Of a DNA stretch of 64,000 bases, positions 11,659 to 22,814 are shown piece by piece. A program made the position numbers and the translations under genes. The DNA is from Sipunculus nudus (Eukaryota; Annelida; Sipuncula; Golfingiida; Sipunculidae): the NCBI GenBank assembly GCA_026874595.1, contig CM049320.1:49428714-49492713 (forward strand), written 5' to 3'. The notes under the pieces were generated by a model. It ran no database searches and had not been told where the DNA came from. It saw nothing but the letters and a program-made list of their open reading frames with translations. Each line of letters opens with the position of its first letter. Positions within the stretch are counted from its first letter, which is position 1.

Positions 11659-11885
11659 GTATATATTGGACCTCTGGCTCTGACGTGGGCCACGAGGGAT
11701 CATGGGTATGGATGGCGACTGGAGACCCTCTGAGTTACACTGGCTGGGGACGAGGAGAGCCTAATGGCCGCATACGAGACCAGGATTGTATGGGCGTGAG
11801 GAAGGACACTGAATGGGCATGGGATGACAAGGAATGCTGGTCAAAAAACAAAATCATCTGCGAAAAGACAGGATACTTCTTCTAA
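11659..11885 (+). CDS. Lectin gene 1, C-type lectin domain second half, EPN type, stop
   Basis: Terminal exon. After the acceptor CATTACAG it reads G-I-Y-W-T-S-G, then G-S-W-V-W, Y-T-G-W-G-R-G-E-P-N, D-C-M-G-V and W-A-W-D-D-K-E-C, then I-I-C-E-K-T-G-Y-F-F and TAA. W-T-S-G and W-V-W are the domain core. E-P-N in loop 4 is the motif that in canonical lectins favours mannose/GlcNAc-type sugars. W-D-D replaces the usual W-N-D calcium ligand motif; Asp can still act as a ligand. Both closing Cys residues are present. Repeats of this exon's tail lie just beyond the stop, and element A is inserted 60 bp after it, so the 3' UTR and polyadenylation site must lie in or before that insertion. Confidence 0.85.
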
Positions 11886-11944
11886 AGGAGACATGCAGTA
11901 AAACTTTCTTCGAAAAGACAGGATACTTCTTCTACAGTGGACAG
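11859..11944 (+). repeat. Tail-of-exon tandem repeat, left part
   Basis: CGAAAAGACAGGATACTTCT occurs at 11861 and again at 11911, so the last codons of gene 1 and the stop region are duplicated with a 50-bp period. The array is split by element A and resumes at 14018. Confidence 0.8.
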
Positions 11945-13862
11945 CAGTGGCGGATCCAAAGGGGTAGCTTTGGGGGCTGAAGCCCCCCCCCCCCCCCCAA
12001 AGACTGAAACATTGTTATCATTTTTGATCAGAGAAGATTTTCTTTACATTATTTCCAGTTGCCGTCATACAAATATCACCCTATCAACTGAAAAACAAAA
12101 GTTGAAAACCCAATTAAGGAATCGTTAGGAGAAACGCATGTCGACACCAGTATCAGGCATCTTTCTTATTCCCCCGCCGTTAGGAGAGAGGACTACTAAA
12201 ATGGTCCGCGTCTGTCAGTCCTTCAATCCGTTCGTCCGTCCCGCATCATCACTGATGCCACACTTTCATAGTTAAACATATTTCCGGGGACCATTGTGGC
12301 CCAAGGACCTTGTTGTGTTTTTAAATTATGAGTTGGGAATTTTCCAACATTGGTTATAGACGTTAAAAATTTCGATCTACATGAATTATCAACCGTAACT
12401 CCCTTAAGCATTTCTCATGGGATGTTCTTGCTGTCCTTGGGCTTGGACATCTTGCTTGTGAACATGATTAAGCGTTTAAAATAAAAAAGCAAGCCTTATC
12501 CACCTGTCTTTATCCTAGGAATAAAGTAATGCATTTTAAATTTCAGACGTATACATAAAAGAGATCTGACGTTTGAACGCATTAAAGCAAAAATTATAGA
12601 CCAATGAAGCAACTGCACACGTGGAAAAGTAGTTCAAGCTATACCAGTTATTCAAAATAAACGCTGGTAAGTAATGCCGTAAATAAGTATTTAGAAATTA
12701 ATATTCAATCATGAGTTATTCGTTTGCCTTTTTCAATGATTTTTAATGCAACAAAAAATGTTTATATGTATAGTTGTGTCTTTATTTTATGATTGATCAA
12801 TTATTTGAGATTAAATAATGAACAAAATGTTTACATCGTTGGGCCCTTTTGTTCACACCTCATGTTCATCTTTATACGATACCTAAAAAAGAGATTATTA
12901 ATACATGTATACCCAAGTCTTATTTTTATTTGTAAATCGGTTGATAGAAAAAAATAATGTCCAGATCATTTATTCTTTTCCTATGAGTTCCCCATTCATT
13001 CTGCTTGCTCCAGTGAAGTTTTTATTTGCTTTTTTTTATTTGAGTTAATTATTCCTCTACGAAGCAAGGTTTCCATGTAATTATCGACGTTGGTTGATTC
13101 GTTTGTTAGCAGCTGTAATCAACAGTTATAGACGGACTTATCAGGAGAGACAAAAAAAAAATCAATGTTTACCTGGATCACAATGATATCTCACAAATAT
13201 ATTTATATAAAGACCGTCTTTATTTTTGGTTTTAGGGGAACCTTTAATTGGATATAAATTTCTGAAAGGGGCGAGCAGACCGGTTATGCAAAATCGAGTT
13301 GGTTAACTTACCCCACATTTCTCTTGAATTTATATAATGCTCGCTATAAACTGTAAATTCACAAAATATAGAATTCACCTAATATGAATTGTCTGACTTT
13401 AAAGTCTGCATTTACGTTTAGTCTCAACTTCGTTAAAGAGTTTCCAGTTGTAAACTATGTCTCTGGAAAATATTATGTGGCACATCTGTTCCCATTTACA
13501 ACAATTTCACAGTTTACAAATTGTCAGATTGTATTTGAAGTGGGAAAATGCAAAAGGTATATTTTGATATCTATAGCCTAGGAGTTATGTTTTGTTAGTT
13601 TCCAGTCTGCAACTTATTTAATGTTAGACCGAAACTACGACAACATGTTTACAAGAGATTGAATGTGGCACTGGCCATTCGGCATCTCTTTCTCTCATCC
13701 ATCAATAACAGTTGATTTTTTTAAAATAATTATTCTGAAGTTTATGAACAGAAAAAAGGCAGTTTTTTGTTTTTAAAACGGTAAAGAATTCAGTTTTTTC
13801 ATAGGTCAAAGTGAATTAAATTCTAATAACGTATCCAACGATTGTCCGATTATAACCTTTTG

Positions 13863-13924
<62 letters not shown>

Positions 13925-14017
13925 AGATAAATGTCTATGGCAAGTACCCGCGCCAATATATATATTATGCAAATTATCTACTAGCCCCCCCACTTGCAAA
14001 ATCCTGGATCCGCTCTG
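11945..14017 (+). mobile_element. Element A: non-coding element with CAGTGGCGGATCC ends
   Basis: The left end is CAGTGGCGGATCC and the right end GGATCCGCTCTG, imperfect inverted repeats about 12 bases long. Just inside each end are runs of C with GGGGCTGAAGCCCCC and AGCCCCCCCAC. The whole internal sequence is matched in reverse orientation by element B at 59.83-62.35 kb. Shared segments include GGTCCGCGTCTGTCAGTCC, AGAGATCTGACGTTTGAACG and CTCCCCATTCTTACTGCTTG-like tracts. There is no transposase frame. It is inserted in the tail-repeat array of gene 1: GGACA flanks both sides, but a clean target duplication could not be defined. CAG-ended TIRs suggest a hAT-like or related non-autonomous DNA transposon (inference). 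Confidence 0.7.
13865..13918. repeat. (TA)n microsatellite
   Basis: About 26 uninterrupted AT dinucleotides near the right end of element A. Element B has a (TA)n tract at the corresponding place (59876-59957), so the tract is part of the element. Confidence 0.95.
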
Positions 14018-14375
14018 GGACATGCTGCAAAACTTTCATCGAAAAGACAGGACACATTTTAATGCTTGTATGTGAGGTATATGAATTATATGGTGGCTAA
14101 ATCGTGCCTCATGCTACCACATGTCACATTTTAGTTGCCCTTATTTGATCATGGCTGTTATCTTATATAAAAGTTATTTTCGATAACTGATACTATGAAA
14201 AGGTTAGAATACAGTTTGCTATAGTTTAATCCGTAAAAAGACGGGTTACTTTTTCTAGATGGGACATGCAGCAAACTCATCTATGAAAAGACAGCTTACT
14301 TTTGCTAGATGGGACACGCAACAAAATAAGTTGTGTAAAGGCTACTTTATACAGGTGGGACAGAGAATTGCATTT
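14018..14375 (+). repeat. Tail-of-exon tandem repeat, right part
   Basis: After element A the repeat continues: GGGACATGCTGCAAAAC, TCGAAAAGACAGGACAC (14040), then GTAAAAAGACGGGTTAC (14232), GAAAAGACAGCTTAC (14285) and a last weak unit near 14335. Units are about 52 bp and alternate AAAAGACAG with GGGACATGCAGCAAA. They derive from the gene 1 terminal exon and the bases after its stop. Confidence 0.65.
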
Positions 14376-14389
14376 GTGAGAATCGTAAA

Positions 14390-17022
14390 GCCCCGTTCCT
14401 AATTTCACGAACCTGACTTTACGTACGACGATGTTGAAATCGTGACGATTCGTGGCAATAACATTACGATGAAGATACCGTTAGACAGTGACACGATGCC
14501 AGCACGATGTGACACGAGACTTTTAAGAATGTTCACGACACCATTACGACGTCCAAGAAACTGACACGATATCTCAACGATTTTACACGACTGAATGGGC
14601 TACGACTTGTGGACGACGCCCCTACGCACATTCAATCCTGATACGCCATGGCCGTTAAAATCACCTGGTTATTTTTTCTTTTGCATCCTGGTTAGCAATC
14701 ATGAGTTATTGTTAGAGCTGCCCTGTAGGACGAAGAACCACTGATGCTGGCTGTGGCTGTCCTGATGTTGAAAAGCGACAGACCTGGGAGAGATCCTGTG
14801 TAATGTCCAAAAGTTACGGCTTTAATTCAAAACTTGGATTATTGATCACTTTTCCCAGAATAGGATTCAATTATTAATTAATGGGATTTTGACGCGAGAA
14901 CACGTCAAGTCCGTGATAAAAGCAGTTGATATACGTCAGACAATTTATCAGAAAATAACAAAAAAGTTAGAAATGAGTCATAGACTGACAGATTGATAAT
15001 AAGTGGATTGTTAGATAGATGCATATGTGACAAACAGCTATTATAATATATATAAAAAAAGAACATATATCAGTAAAAGAAGGATACCATAAGACTATTT
15101 AGGCTTCTTTTTATGGTGGCATATATAGCTTCTACTCTTCAAATCCAGACAGATGACGTACCTAAATCAGACGAAAATTATCTGTATTCTCAAAATATTG
15201 GTTAAAATATCTTATTCATTCGGCCCTCAATTTAATATATGATATTTTTATTATATTTATTTGTCTGTATCTCGAATTATAGCCTTAAGTATGAAGAAAA
15301 TTATTGAGTTTTTAACGCATTTTTGCTTAAATTAAGTTGGAACCAATATCAACAAAAACATCTTTCTTTAAATCCAGTCACATTGTTCGCTTACTGTGAT
15401 AACTCACACTTGAGGATGTGTTTAAATATGAAATGATTTTGGTTCAAATTTAGTTGGCACAAAATCCACCAACACATCATCCTAAAAAAATCACAGTGTT
15501 CGCTAACTTTAATAACTTCTTTCTCGTTTGTTTGAAAAGAAGTCACAAATTAGAAAAAGAAAACTTAATTTTCATTCCTGTACAAAGACAATGTTTCCAG
15601 ATAATATATCCAATCAGGAATGTCAGTTTAGTACTGTTTATCACATGGAGGCTGTTTTAGAAATAGGCAGCTATTTGGAAATAAATTTGAATGGAAATGA
15701 TTTGAAAACTTATGAAAAGAAATGGTTATTCAAAATTCACATTTAGACCTCATTCTGGAAGGAAAATTAACATAACGTGTGTTTAATTTGGACTGAATTA
15801 CTCTGACTGTAGGACGGTGAATTAGGGATCGGACAAAGGCTCGAATTTCTGTGATTTTTTTATGACACTCATCTTCAACGTTGATGTCAATGTTCATTTG
15901 ATTCACGTGACGTTTTATGATCATTGCTTTTGTTACGGAACCTAATGACAACAGATCACGTCATCGTGACGAGCATAAATTTTGTTACGGAGATAAAAAA
16001 ACTCAGATTCTGTAACACTAGGCAGCGTGAAATGTCGAGGGGAATGAATAAAGAAGTCAGTGTTTTTTGTTAACAAGTAATTGAAATTTATTCTTAAAAC
16101 TACCATAACATTACAATACACTAAATCAATACAATTACACGGTATAACAATGAAAATGCACAGTATCGGAGTGTCCGGATCCTACGCTTTGATTTCTGGA
16201 TACCACCACTGTCACAGCTCAACAAGAGTCCTTTAACACCAATAATCGACATACATAGTAATAATCCAAAGGCAAACTGGAGACAGTCCTTATTTAATCA
16301 GTATAAAATCCGTTAAATATCTTACACCACTGCAATTATCGGAAGGGTCCTAAAACTGACGAGAAAGAAATACTCTTAGTACTGGCTGGTATTTTCCTTT
16401 CTGCCGGCTCTAAACACAGCCCCTATTTATAGCTTCTCAACCTAAAGTTCTAGAAATGGAAAATTCCAAAGAACAATACACACGCACATGAAAAGACCCG
16501 AAACGTCTAGAAGAAAAAGAACGCTGTGTCTCTACGCTTCAGACCCCCACACGCGAGTCAGCGCCCAACAAGCGAGATTCCCATAGCCACGAACTATGCC
16601 TGCGCTACACGAATCAGAATGTCAACAGAAACATGTAACACTCCTGCGCACAATAAAACAGACACCTGTAACACTATTCTTGGTGGTTCATGTTATAGTC
16701 GTATTGTAGTCGTGTTGAAGTTGTGTCAAAGTCGTGGTCATTCTTGATCATTCGTGACACAGTTTCACATCACGAATGACCACGAAGTATGAAGACTTTT
16801 GCAACACTTGCCAAGAAACGACTTACGACTTTGCTCCGACTTGTGACGACTAAGCTCAAGTTTTGAACATTTCAAAAATAAGTTCTAAGTGCTCAGACAT
16901 TGTTACTTACATTGCCGAATGTTCAAGATATCATCTACGACACCCCAACGACTTCCCTGTGAATTATTATGGTGTCAGTTCGTGGTGATTCGGGACCAAA
17001 TTCGTGAAAGTTGGAAGGGGGC
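14390..17022. mobile_element. TIR element with CACGA/TCGTG-rich subterminal regions
   Basis: The 22-base end at 14390-14411 and the reverse complement of 17001-17022 agree at 19 of 22 positions (GCCCC-TTCC-A-TTTCACGAA). Inside each end lie 200-350 bp packed with CACGA on the left and TCGTG on the right, a pattern of subterminal transposase-binding repeats. No intact transposase frame is present. Near 14705-14810 a decayed frame rich in L/A followed by K/R is faintly reminiscent of the N-terminus of PIF/Harbinger proteins, which is speculative. A solo LTR (15931-16673) is nested inside. No clear target duplication. Confidence 0.6.
15931..16673 (-). mobile_element. Solo LTR of the Gypsy element
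   Basis: The reverse complement begins TGTTACAGGTGTCTGTTTTA and ends TTAGGTTCCGTAACA, matching the LTR at 50069-50892. Shared landmarks are TGCGCA near the start, a TATA box (plus-strand TATTTATA at 16424-16431), AATAAATTTCAATTAC and GACATTTCACGCTGCCTAG near the end. No internal sequence flanks it, so it is most simply the product of LTR-LTR recombination. Flanking 5-mers (GCTTT and CTATT) are not a clean target duplication. Confidence 0.8.
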
Positions 17023-18711
17023 TCAACACCTCTGCGCATTATTCACAAAATATGTTTGACGGGCTTATCGACTCTTAATATTACTGTGCAATTGGTTCTA
17101 GGAGCTGGAAGGGCTACTTTGCTGATTCTACTCTTAATTTCATGTAAACATCTTGGTCAAGTTTACTTTATGCAATCGATCCCAACTTGGCACTTATTTT
17201 GAGTTTAGATACACAATCACTTCGGATGTGTTTCTAAACAACATAGAATGGGAAAGTTAGGGTAACTATTTTTTGTTTTTATCAAATCGAATCACACATG
17301 AACGTGTATATCGTTCGTGTCGTGTCGGGTAATTTGAAGTGTGAAAGACTATCTAGCTAGAAAAGTTAGGGTTATCGTTATATTATCAATTAATAGTCCG
17401 TTGACCATGTTTTACATTTTCAAGAGCGTCTTACACATATGCATGAGATGCAGCTGTTTTCGATGGTGTACATAATGATCGCCTTTTATTAATAGGTAAT
17501 GGCCAGCTGTATCTCAAAAATATTTATTAAAATTATCAAATAACAATAAATAAGCAAAGAAAAGAAGAAAAATGATTGATATTAATTTGAAGTGTAAGGG
17601 TTTGGACTATTTCTATTATTAAAAAATGTATTAACAAAAATATATATAATGTGCGATATATTTATATCCTAAATGAACTCAATATAATAGTGTGTTTTAA
17701 TTAATTGTGTTGTATATTAAAGCTTTATTCATTCAGCATAAAACAGTTCCTTATTGTGTTATTGTGTGCTTTTTTTCAATTACATAGGAAACTTTCTGAA
17801 ACTAGTTTAATAGATTAAGTAGGTATGTAACAAATACTCAGTCATACATATCTATATGTCGAATATTTTATTAGTATTTTAATATGTGTTGTTAAAATGT
17901 GTTGTCCCTGTGCAATTGTTATAATGTTATCACATGTCCTACCAATTAATGTTCGTGTTTGCGTTTTACAAACGTTTTACACTTTACATTCATGTACATA
18001 GCGTATTCGTTACCAACTGCCTTCCACTGCCGTTGCCTGTGCGATTCCTAACGATTGAATCCTATGTGTTACGTTCTATTATCTCTCCACAACAATAAAT
18101 ATCTTACATATCACATAACAGTTATACAGAAAACCAATGATAATAAGCTTAAAAGTGGTTTATCAATTTTGGGAGATAGAACGACACTTACAATATTGGA
18201 ACTGCAGATATCCAGAATTTCAAATGGAAATCTTCAATTTACAACTGCACAAATACAGGTCAACTGCATATTAGGATATTCTCTGGGGTACATAGCCCAC
18301 GTGATCGATTTTAATTAGCAGATTTACTCATTTGTTGTTCATTCATTCTTTTTATTTGGTTCCGTCCACTCCCCGGAAAACTTATTGGTTTAAGATTTTT
18401 TTTCTGAAGGGATACTTCAGAAGTTTCTTTTTGAGAATTTATATATTGTATTGTCTTTCATCATCGAAATCTCTTCATTAAGTCAAGCTCATGGAGTACT
18501 CAATCTTACATAAAGTTTTGCTTCAATACACAATAAAATCGAATAATATAAAAAGTGATTTAAAATCAACACAATTCTGAAGAAAATTTACATAATAAAC
18601 ATCCGGTATTTAAAATAGAGAGTATTTCCCCTATTTGCCGACATGTTTATGGATTCTTTTTCTTTTATCTTCCGTTGAATTATTCCCATGTATTTTACAT
18701 ATCTGATGAAT
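17023..18711. other. Intergenic, no supported gene
   Basis: AT-rich unique sequence. Short frames at 17011-17202 and 18055-18318 show no domain or splice context. Confidence 0.45.
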
Positions 18712-19017
18712 ATTAGTGGATACTCCTCGCAGGGGTCTTGAAAGGACCTAGCCTTATTAAATTCCTCGCAGGAATCAAATGAGTTTTTTACCCCGCAAGC
18801 GACGGATTTTTCTTTGGAGTCGGACGGCATGTTGGCCTCCGTAGCATCAAACTCTTTATTAGGTCAAAAAAGGAGTTATACCCCTTATTTACATAAGAAG
18901 AGCTTGGCCTAATACGCTTTGTTATAGCATAGTCCAATTTTCCTTAGGCCATTTTAAATTTTCAGCTACCTTCTCAAAGTAAAAGTTATATTTATTAACC
19001 TCTTTTTCCTGAAAAGA
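18712..19017 (-). pseudogene. Retroelement copy 1: inverted gag fragment
   Basis: Read on the minus strand, this matches the second copy's gag in two pieces. The first corresponds to 45475-45583 (F-E-K-V-A-E-N-L-K-W-P tract, intact here as AATTTAAAATGGCC). The second corresponds to about 46245-46432 (GTAAATAAGGGG to AGTATCCACT). The 660 bases between are missing. The neighbouring PR-IN-RT part lies on the opposite strand, so this block was inverted or inserted backwards. Confidence 0.7.
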
Positions 19018-21680
19018 ATGAACAAGTCGAATGTGTTTCCACTAAATAAGTCCTTTTATGAATCTTGCGAGAGTATATCAAATGAGGCCAGGTCCTCTCA
19101 TGACAAACAGAAGTTTGCTTCTGCTGAGGAAAATTCCTATTTTGACTCCCATGAGGAGTTTGATTGTAATAAAGATGTAGATTCCTTTAATGACCCTGAA
19201 AAAGAGTTTATGACTGACACTGTCAATGTCAGTTCTTTGTTTGATGAAACTGAGGTAGTAGATTCCTCTCCTGACTCTGAAATTGAGTTATTTGAGCCAT
19301 TCATTCATGATGGTTTTAGTATCACTTTCAAGTGATTTTTCAGATTCTCCCCAATTAGAATTTTGAGGGACACTTGTTCAGGCCAAAATCTCATGTTATC
19401 AAACACTTTGCCATTTTCCAATAGGTCCTTTACTCGTGCACATGCACTTGAAAAGGTGTGTTTTCAGACAAGCACACTTCAGTTCCGCTTCACAGTATAC
19501 ATTTAAAGTCAGATTTGATTTCTGGCAATATAACTGTGGGCTTAAGAACTACTTTACCCTTTAAGGGAATTCAGTTGTTACTAGGAAATGATATTGCAGG
19601 TGACAAAGTACAGCCTGTACCAATAGTGACAGAAAAGCTGTCACTTCATCAGGACACTGATCCTGAAAGTCAGGTTTGTATCATTCATGTGCTGTAACTA
19701 GTTTTAAGGCCAAGAAAAACACACATGAGGATAATGGTCCAGATAATAGTAACTCATCTAACGACTCGGCCGTACAGGATACAGCATTTTCAAGGTGAGA
19801 ACATATCGCGGAACAGCATAAGGACCCTGATATTTCATGTTTGTTTCCTAGGGCACTTTCTAAAGATGAATTGTCACAGAGCCCAGTTTGTTTCGATGTT
19901 AAAATTGGAGTTTTTATGCGTAAATGGCGACCACCTGATGTTTGCGCTGATGATGAGTTAGCCATCAAACATCAAATAAAATGCCTAAAAGTTATCGCAA
20001 TGAAATTCTAAGCATGACACATGAGGCTCCTTTGTGTGGCCATTTAGGTCTAAATAAAACTTATGAGAAAGTCAGTACACTTCTATTGCCCTAACATCAT
20101 GACTGATGTTGTACAATATTGTAAATCATGCCATACATGCTAGATTGTGGTCAAGCGCTATCATAATTCTCCTAAAGCCCAACTTAGGCCTATTCCTGCT
20201 TTCCAGGAACCATTAAGTAGGATAATTGTTGACTGTGTTGGACCACTGCCCGAAACAAAATCTGGACATGAATACTTGCTGACAATTATGTGCGCATCTT
20301 CCAGGTTCCATGAGGCAATACCATTGCGCTTAGTTAATGCCAAAAGTGTTGTCAAGGCTCTGACCAAGTCTTTTACATCTTTTGGATTACCAAAATCTGT
20401 CAAGTCTGACCAAGGGTCTAATTTTATGTTTGGCTTATTCCAGCTAGTTATGCTTTAGCTAGATATAAAACAGTACAGCTCTTCGCCATACCATCCTGAA
20501 AGTCAGGGCGCCCTCGAGCGTTTACACCAGACACTAAAAAACATTATTAGGACTTATTGTTATGACACAGAAAGACTAGGATGGAGGAATCCACCTATTG
20601 CTGTTTGTTGTCAGAGAATCCTTTCAAGAGTCTTGGGTTTCAGTCCCTTTGAAGTAGTTTTAGGACACTCAGTTCGCGGTCCATTAAAACTGCTTAAAAA
20701 CACTATTTTGTGAAAATCCTGTTTCTCTTGGTTTGTTACAGTATGTCTCAGACTTTCGCACTAAACTACACAATGCTTGTGAGATTGCAAAGTCCTATCT
20801 AAAATCTGCACAAAGTATGATAAGCACACTGTAAGTAGGACGTTTGAACCTGGTGAAAAGGTACTTGCCTTACTTCCCATCCCTGGCAGACCTCTGCAAA
20901 ATGGGTATTTTGGTCCCTACATTGTTGACAAGAAAGCCAGTTATTTAAATTACATACTGTTAACACCAGATAGGGATAAGAAAAAAAAAAAAAAACTGTG
21001 CCATGTTAACAGGTTGAAACCATATTATGACAGAAAGACACATCAGATGTTGTTCATAATGTTACTGCTGTTATTTGTGTAAAAATTGACCCTGACCCAG
21101 TTAAAGTAGATACTGATTGTAAGTGTGATGTAGAGATTCAGTGTGGAATAGTACCACTAAAAATCTAAGACGTGCTTAACAACCTGGATGCCAAACTGTC
21201 ACACCTTACCGCAAAACAACAATAAGACCTCAAAAACCTGCTACAGAATTATGAACTTTTGTTTAGTGACATTCCAAAGCGAAGTAACATGTTGTGCCAT
21301 GATGTCGATTTTGTCGAGGCAAGCGCAGTCAAGCAGTATACTCATAGACTGAATCCAGAAAAGCAAAAAGTATCTACAAGATGAGGTTCAACATTTGCTG
21401 GACAATTATGAACCTAGTAACAGTAACTAGAGTTCACCATGTATTCTTGTGCCAAAACCTGATGGAAGTTATCGTTTGTGCACCAGTTATCGAAAACTGA
21501 ACTCTGTCACCAAGACTGGCACGTTCCCGATTCCAAGGATCGATGATTTTATTGGTAGCGACGGTAGCTCAAGATATGTCTCCAAGTCTGACTTGCTAAA
21601 AGGATTCTGGCAAGTTCTGCTGAAAGAACAGGCTCTGCAATCGTGTGCAAATGTGGATTCCTTGGTTTCAGTAATCGAGG
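19018..21680 (+). pseudogene. Retroelement copy 1: PR-IN-RT remnant
   Basis: The order is as follows. The pre-protease acidic region (T-D-T-V-N-V-S-S at 19211) is followed by the protease region (about 19340-19590), where the active-site DTG has decayed. Then come the integrase zinc-binding region (about 19920-20150), the integrase core with V-D-C-V-G-P-L-P (20228) and S-D-Q-G-S-N-F (20404) and the Y-H-P-E-S-Q-G-A-L-E block (about 20490), and a GPY/F-like module (Y-F-G-P-Y-I-V, about 20907). The RT begins with L-V-P-K-P-D-G-S-Y-R (21449), and homology ends near 21680, before the YIDD box. Stops and frameshifts occur throughout, for example a stop in the zinc-binding CHTC region at 20140. No RNase H and no adjoining LTR remain. 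It is a dead relic; integrase precedes RT. Confidence 0.8.
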
Positions 21681-21881
21681 AAATCATATTTTATATCCAA
21701 ATTTTAATTTGAACTTTTTTACTTTGTAACAAAGACAGCAAGCCATTTTTAGCTCAGAATGGATATTATTGTTTAAATCGGTCGAAAAGCCTTCACAATA
21801 GGTTCAATTTTCCATTCCCCAGTGAATCAGTGTTCTATAAATGTTAACTTGAAATTAAATAGGGATATCTCTACAACAATT

Positions 21882-21995
21882 AGTGGTATAACGCTGGCGA
21901 CCCGGGATCGATTCCTGGCATGCCGATGATAGTGTTATTTTTTGTGGCTTATTTTCTCCCGTTTCCTTCACAGGCACACACTACCGACCGCCATC
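21882..21995 (+). repeat. tRNA-derived SINE-like remnant 1
   Basis: TTAGTGGTATAACGCTGGCGACC followed by GGGATCGATTCCTGGCA resembles the D-arm and T-arm (B box GGATCGATTCC) of a tRNA, and a T-rich non-tRNA body follows. A related sequence lies at the matching position of the right duplication copy. This suggests a SINE inserted before the duplication. Confidence 0.4.
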
Positions 21996-22646
21996 GTATG
22001 AGGCCTTGAGAAAAGCATGAATCAGTTGCCAAAACTAATTGTATTTGCACAATATATTTTAAACAATTTAAGTTTAAAAATTATAAAACAAATGAGGATG
22101 GCAGGTGTAAAAGTCTGAATTTAAATAAAAAAAAAATACATTTTCTAATATTATGAAAACAATTCGTTTTCCTTAGTTTAGCCAGCAATACTCTTCAGGC
22201 TTAAGGGGATGTTGCGTCGATAAAGTCCTATTATACTTTATATTGGTGATAATTTACGTTATATTTGATGCACTGGTTTCAGTCTAGGATGAAATGGTTC
22301 GTTTCTCTGTTGATTTTATTCTGTGAATTTTAATGTGAAAATTACCTGTTACAGTCCTGGGAACCGCCAGCTCAATAACAGGAATGTTAAGTGAAATCAG
22401 AGTCAAAGCCGATCGAATCCAGTTCCAAGGCTCAGTCCTTGATATTCGAAACATGGTCCATTTAAGTCCCATTCTTGGAAAACTGGGTCAACGTGTGAAT
22501 GTGATTCTTACACATAAACTCTAGTTGTCACTCTCCTCCATTTAAACTACATATAATTAAGGGTGCTTTTGGACCTGTCGGCCGCGCCTCCAGTAAATGC
22601 GTCACTTAAGATTAATTCACAAAAGACTTTCTGATGACCTTCGATG

Positions 22647-22814
22647 GCTGACGTTCTGATCTCAGATAAAGTTCCGATAAACTCGATTGCTGACGTTCTG
22701 ATCTCTGATAAAGTTCCGGTAAACTCGATTGCTGACGTTCTGATCTCAGATAAAGTTCCGGCAAACTCGATTGCTGACGTTCTGATCTCAGATAAAGTTC
22801 TGGTAAACTCAATG
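22647..22814 (+). repeat. 42-bp tandem repeat, four copies
   Basis: Four nearly identical units of GCTGACGTTCTGATCTCAGA + TAAAGTTCCGGTAAACTCGATT. Because 42 is a multiple of three, 14-residue repeats are open on both strands (I-A-D-V-L-I-S-D-K-V-P-V-N-S, and S-A-I-E-F-T-G-T-L-S-E-I-R-T in reverse). No flanking gene supports coding. Its sequence is unrelated to the 42-bp array at 6.2-9.4 kb. Confidence 0.85.

Noticed and set aside
19725-19968. Overlapping frames on both strands inside retroelement copy 1
   Set aside because: Shadow frames of the decayed protease-integrase linker.
21900-21925. Functional tRNA gene
   Set aside because: Only a T-arm/B-box and a partial D-arm-like stretch; no anticodon arm or acceptor stem pairing.
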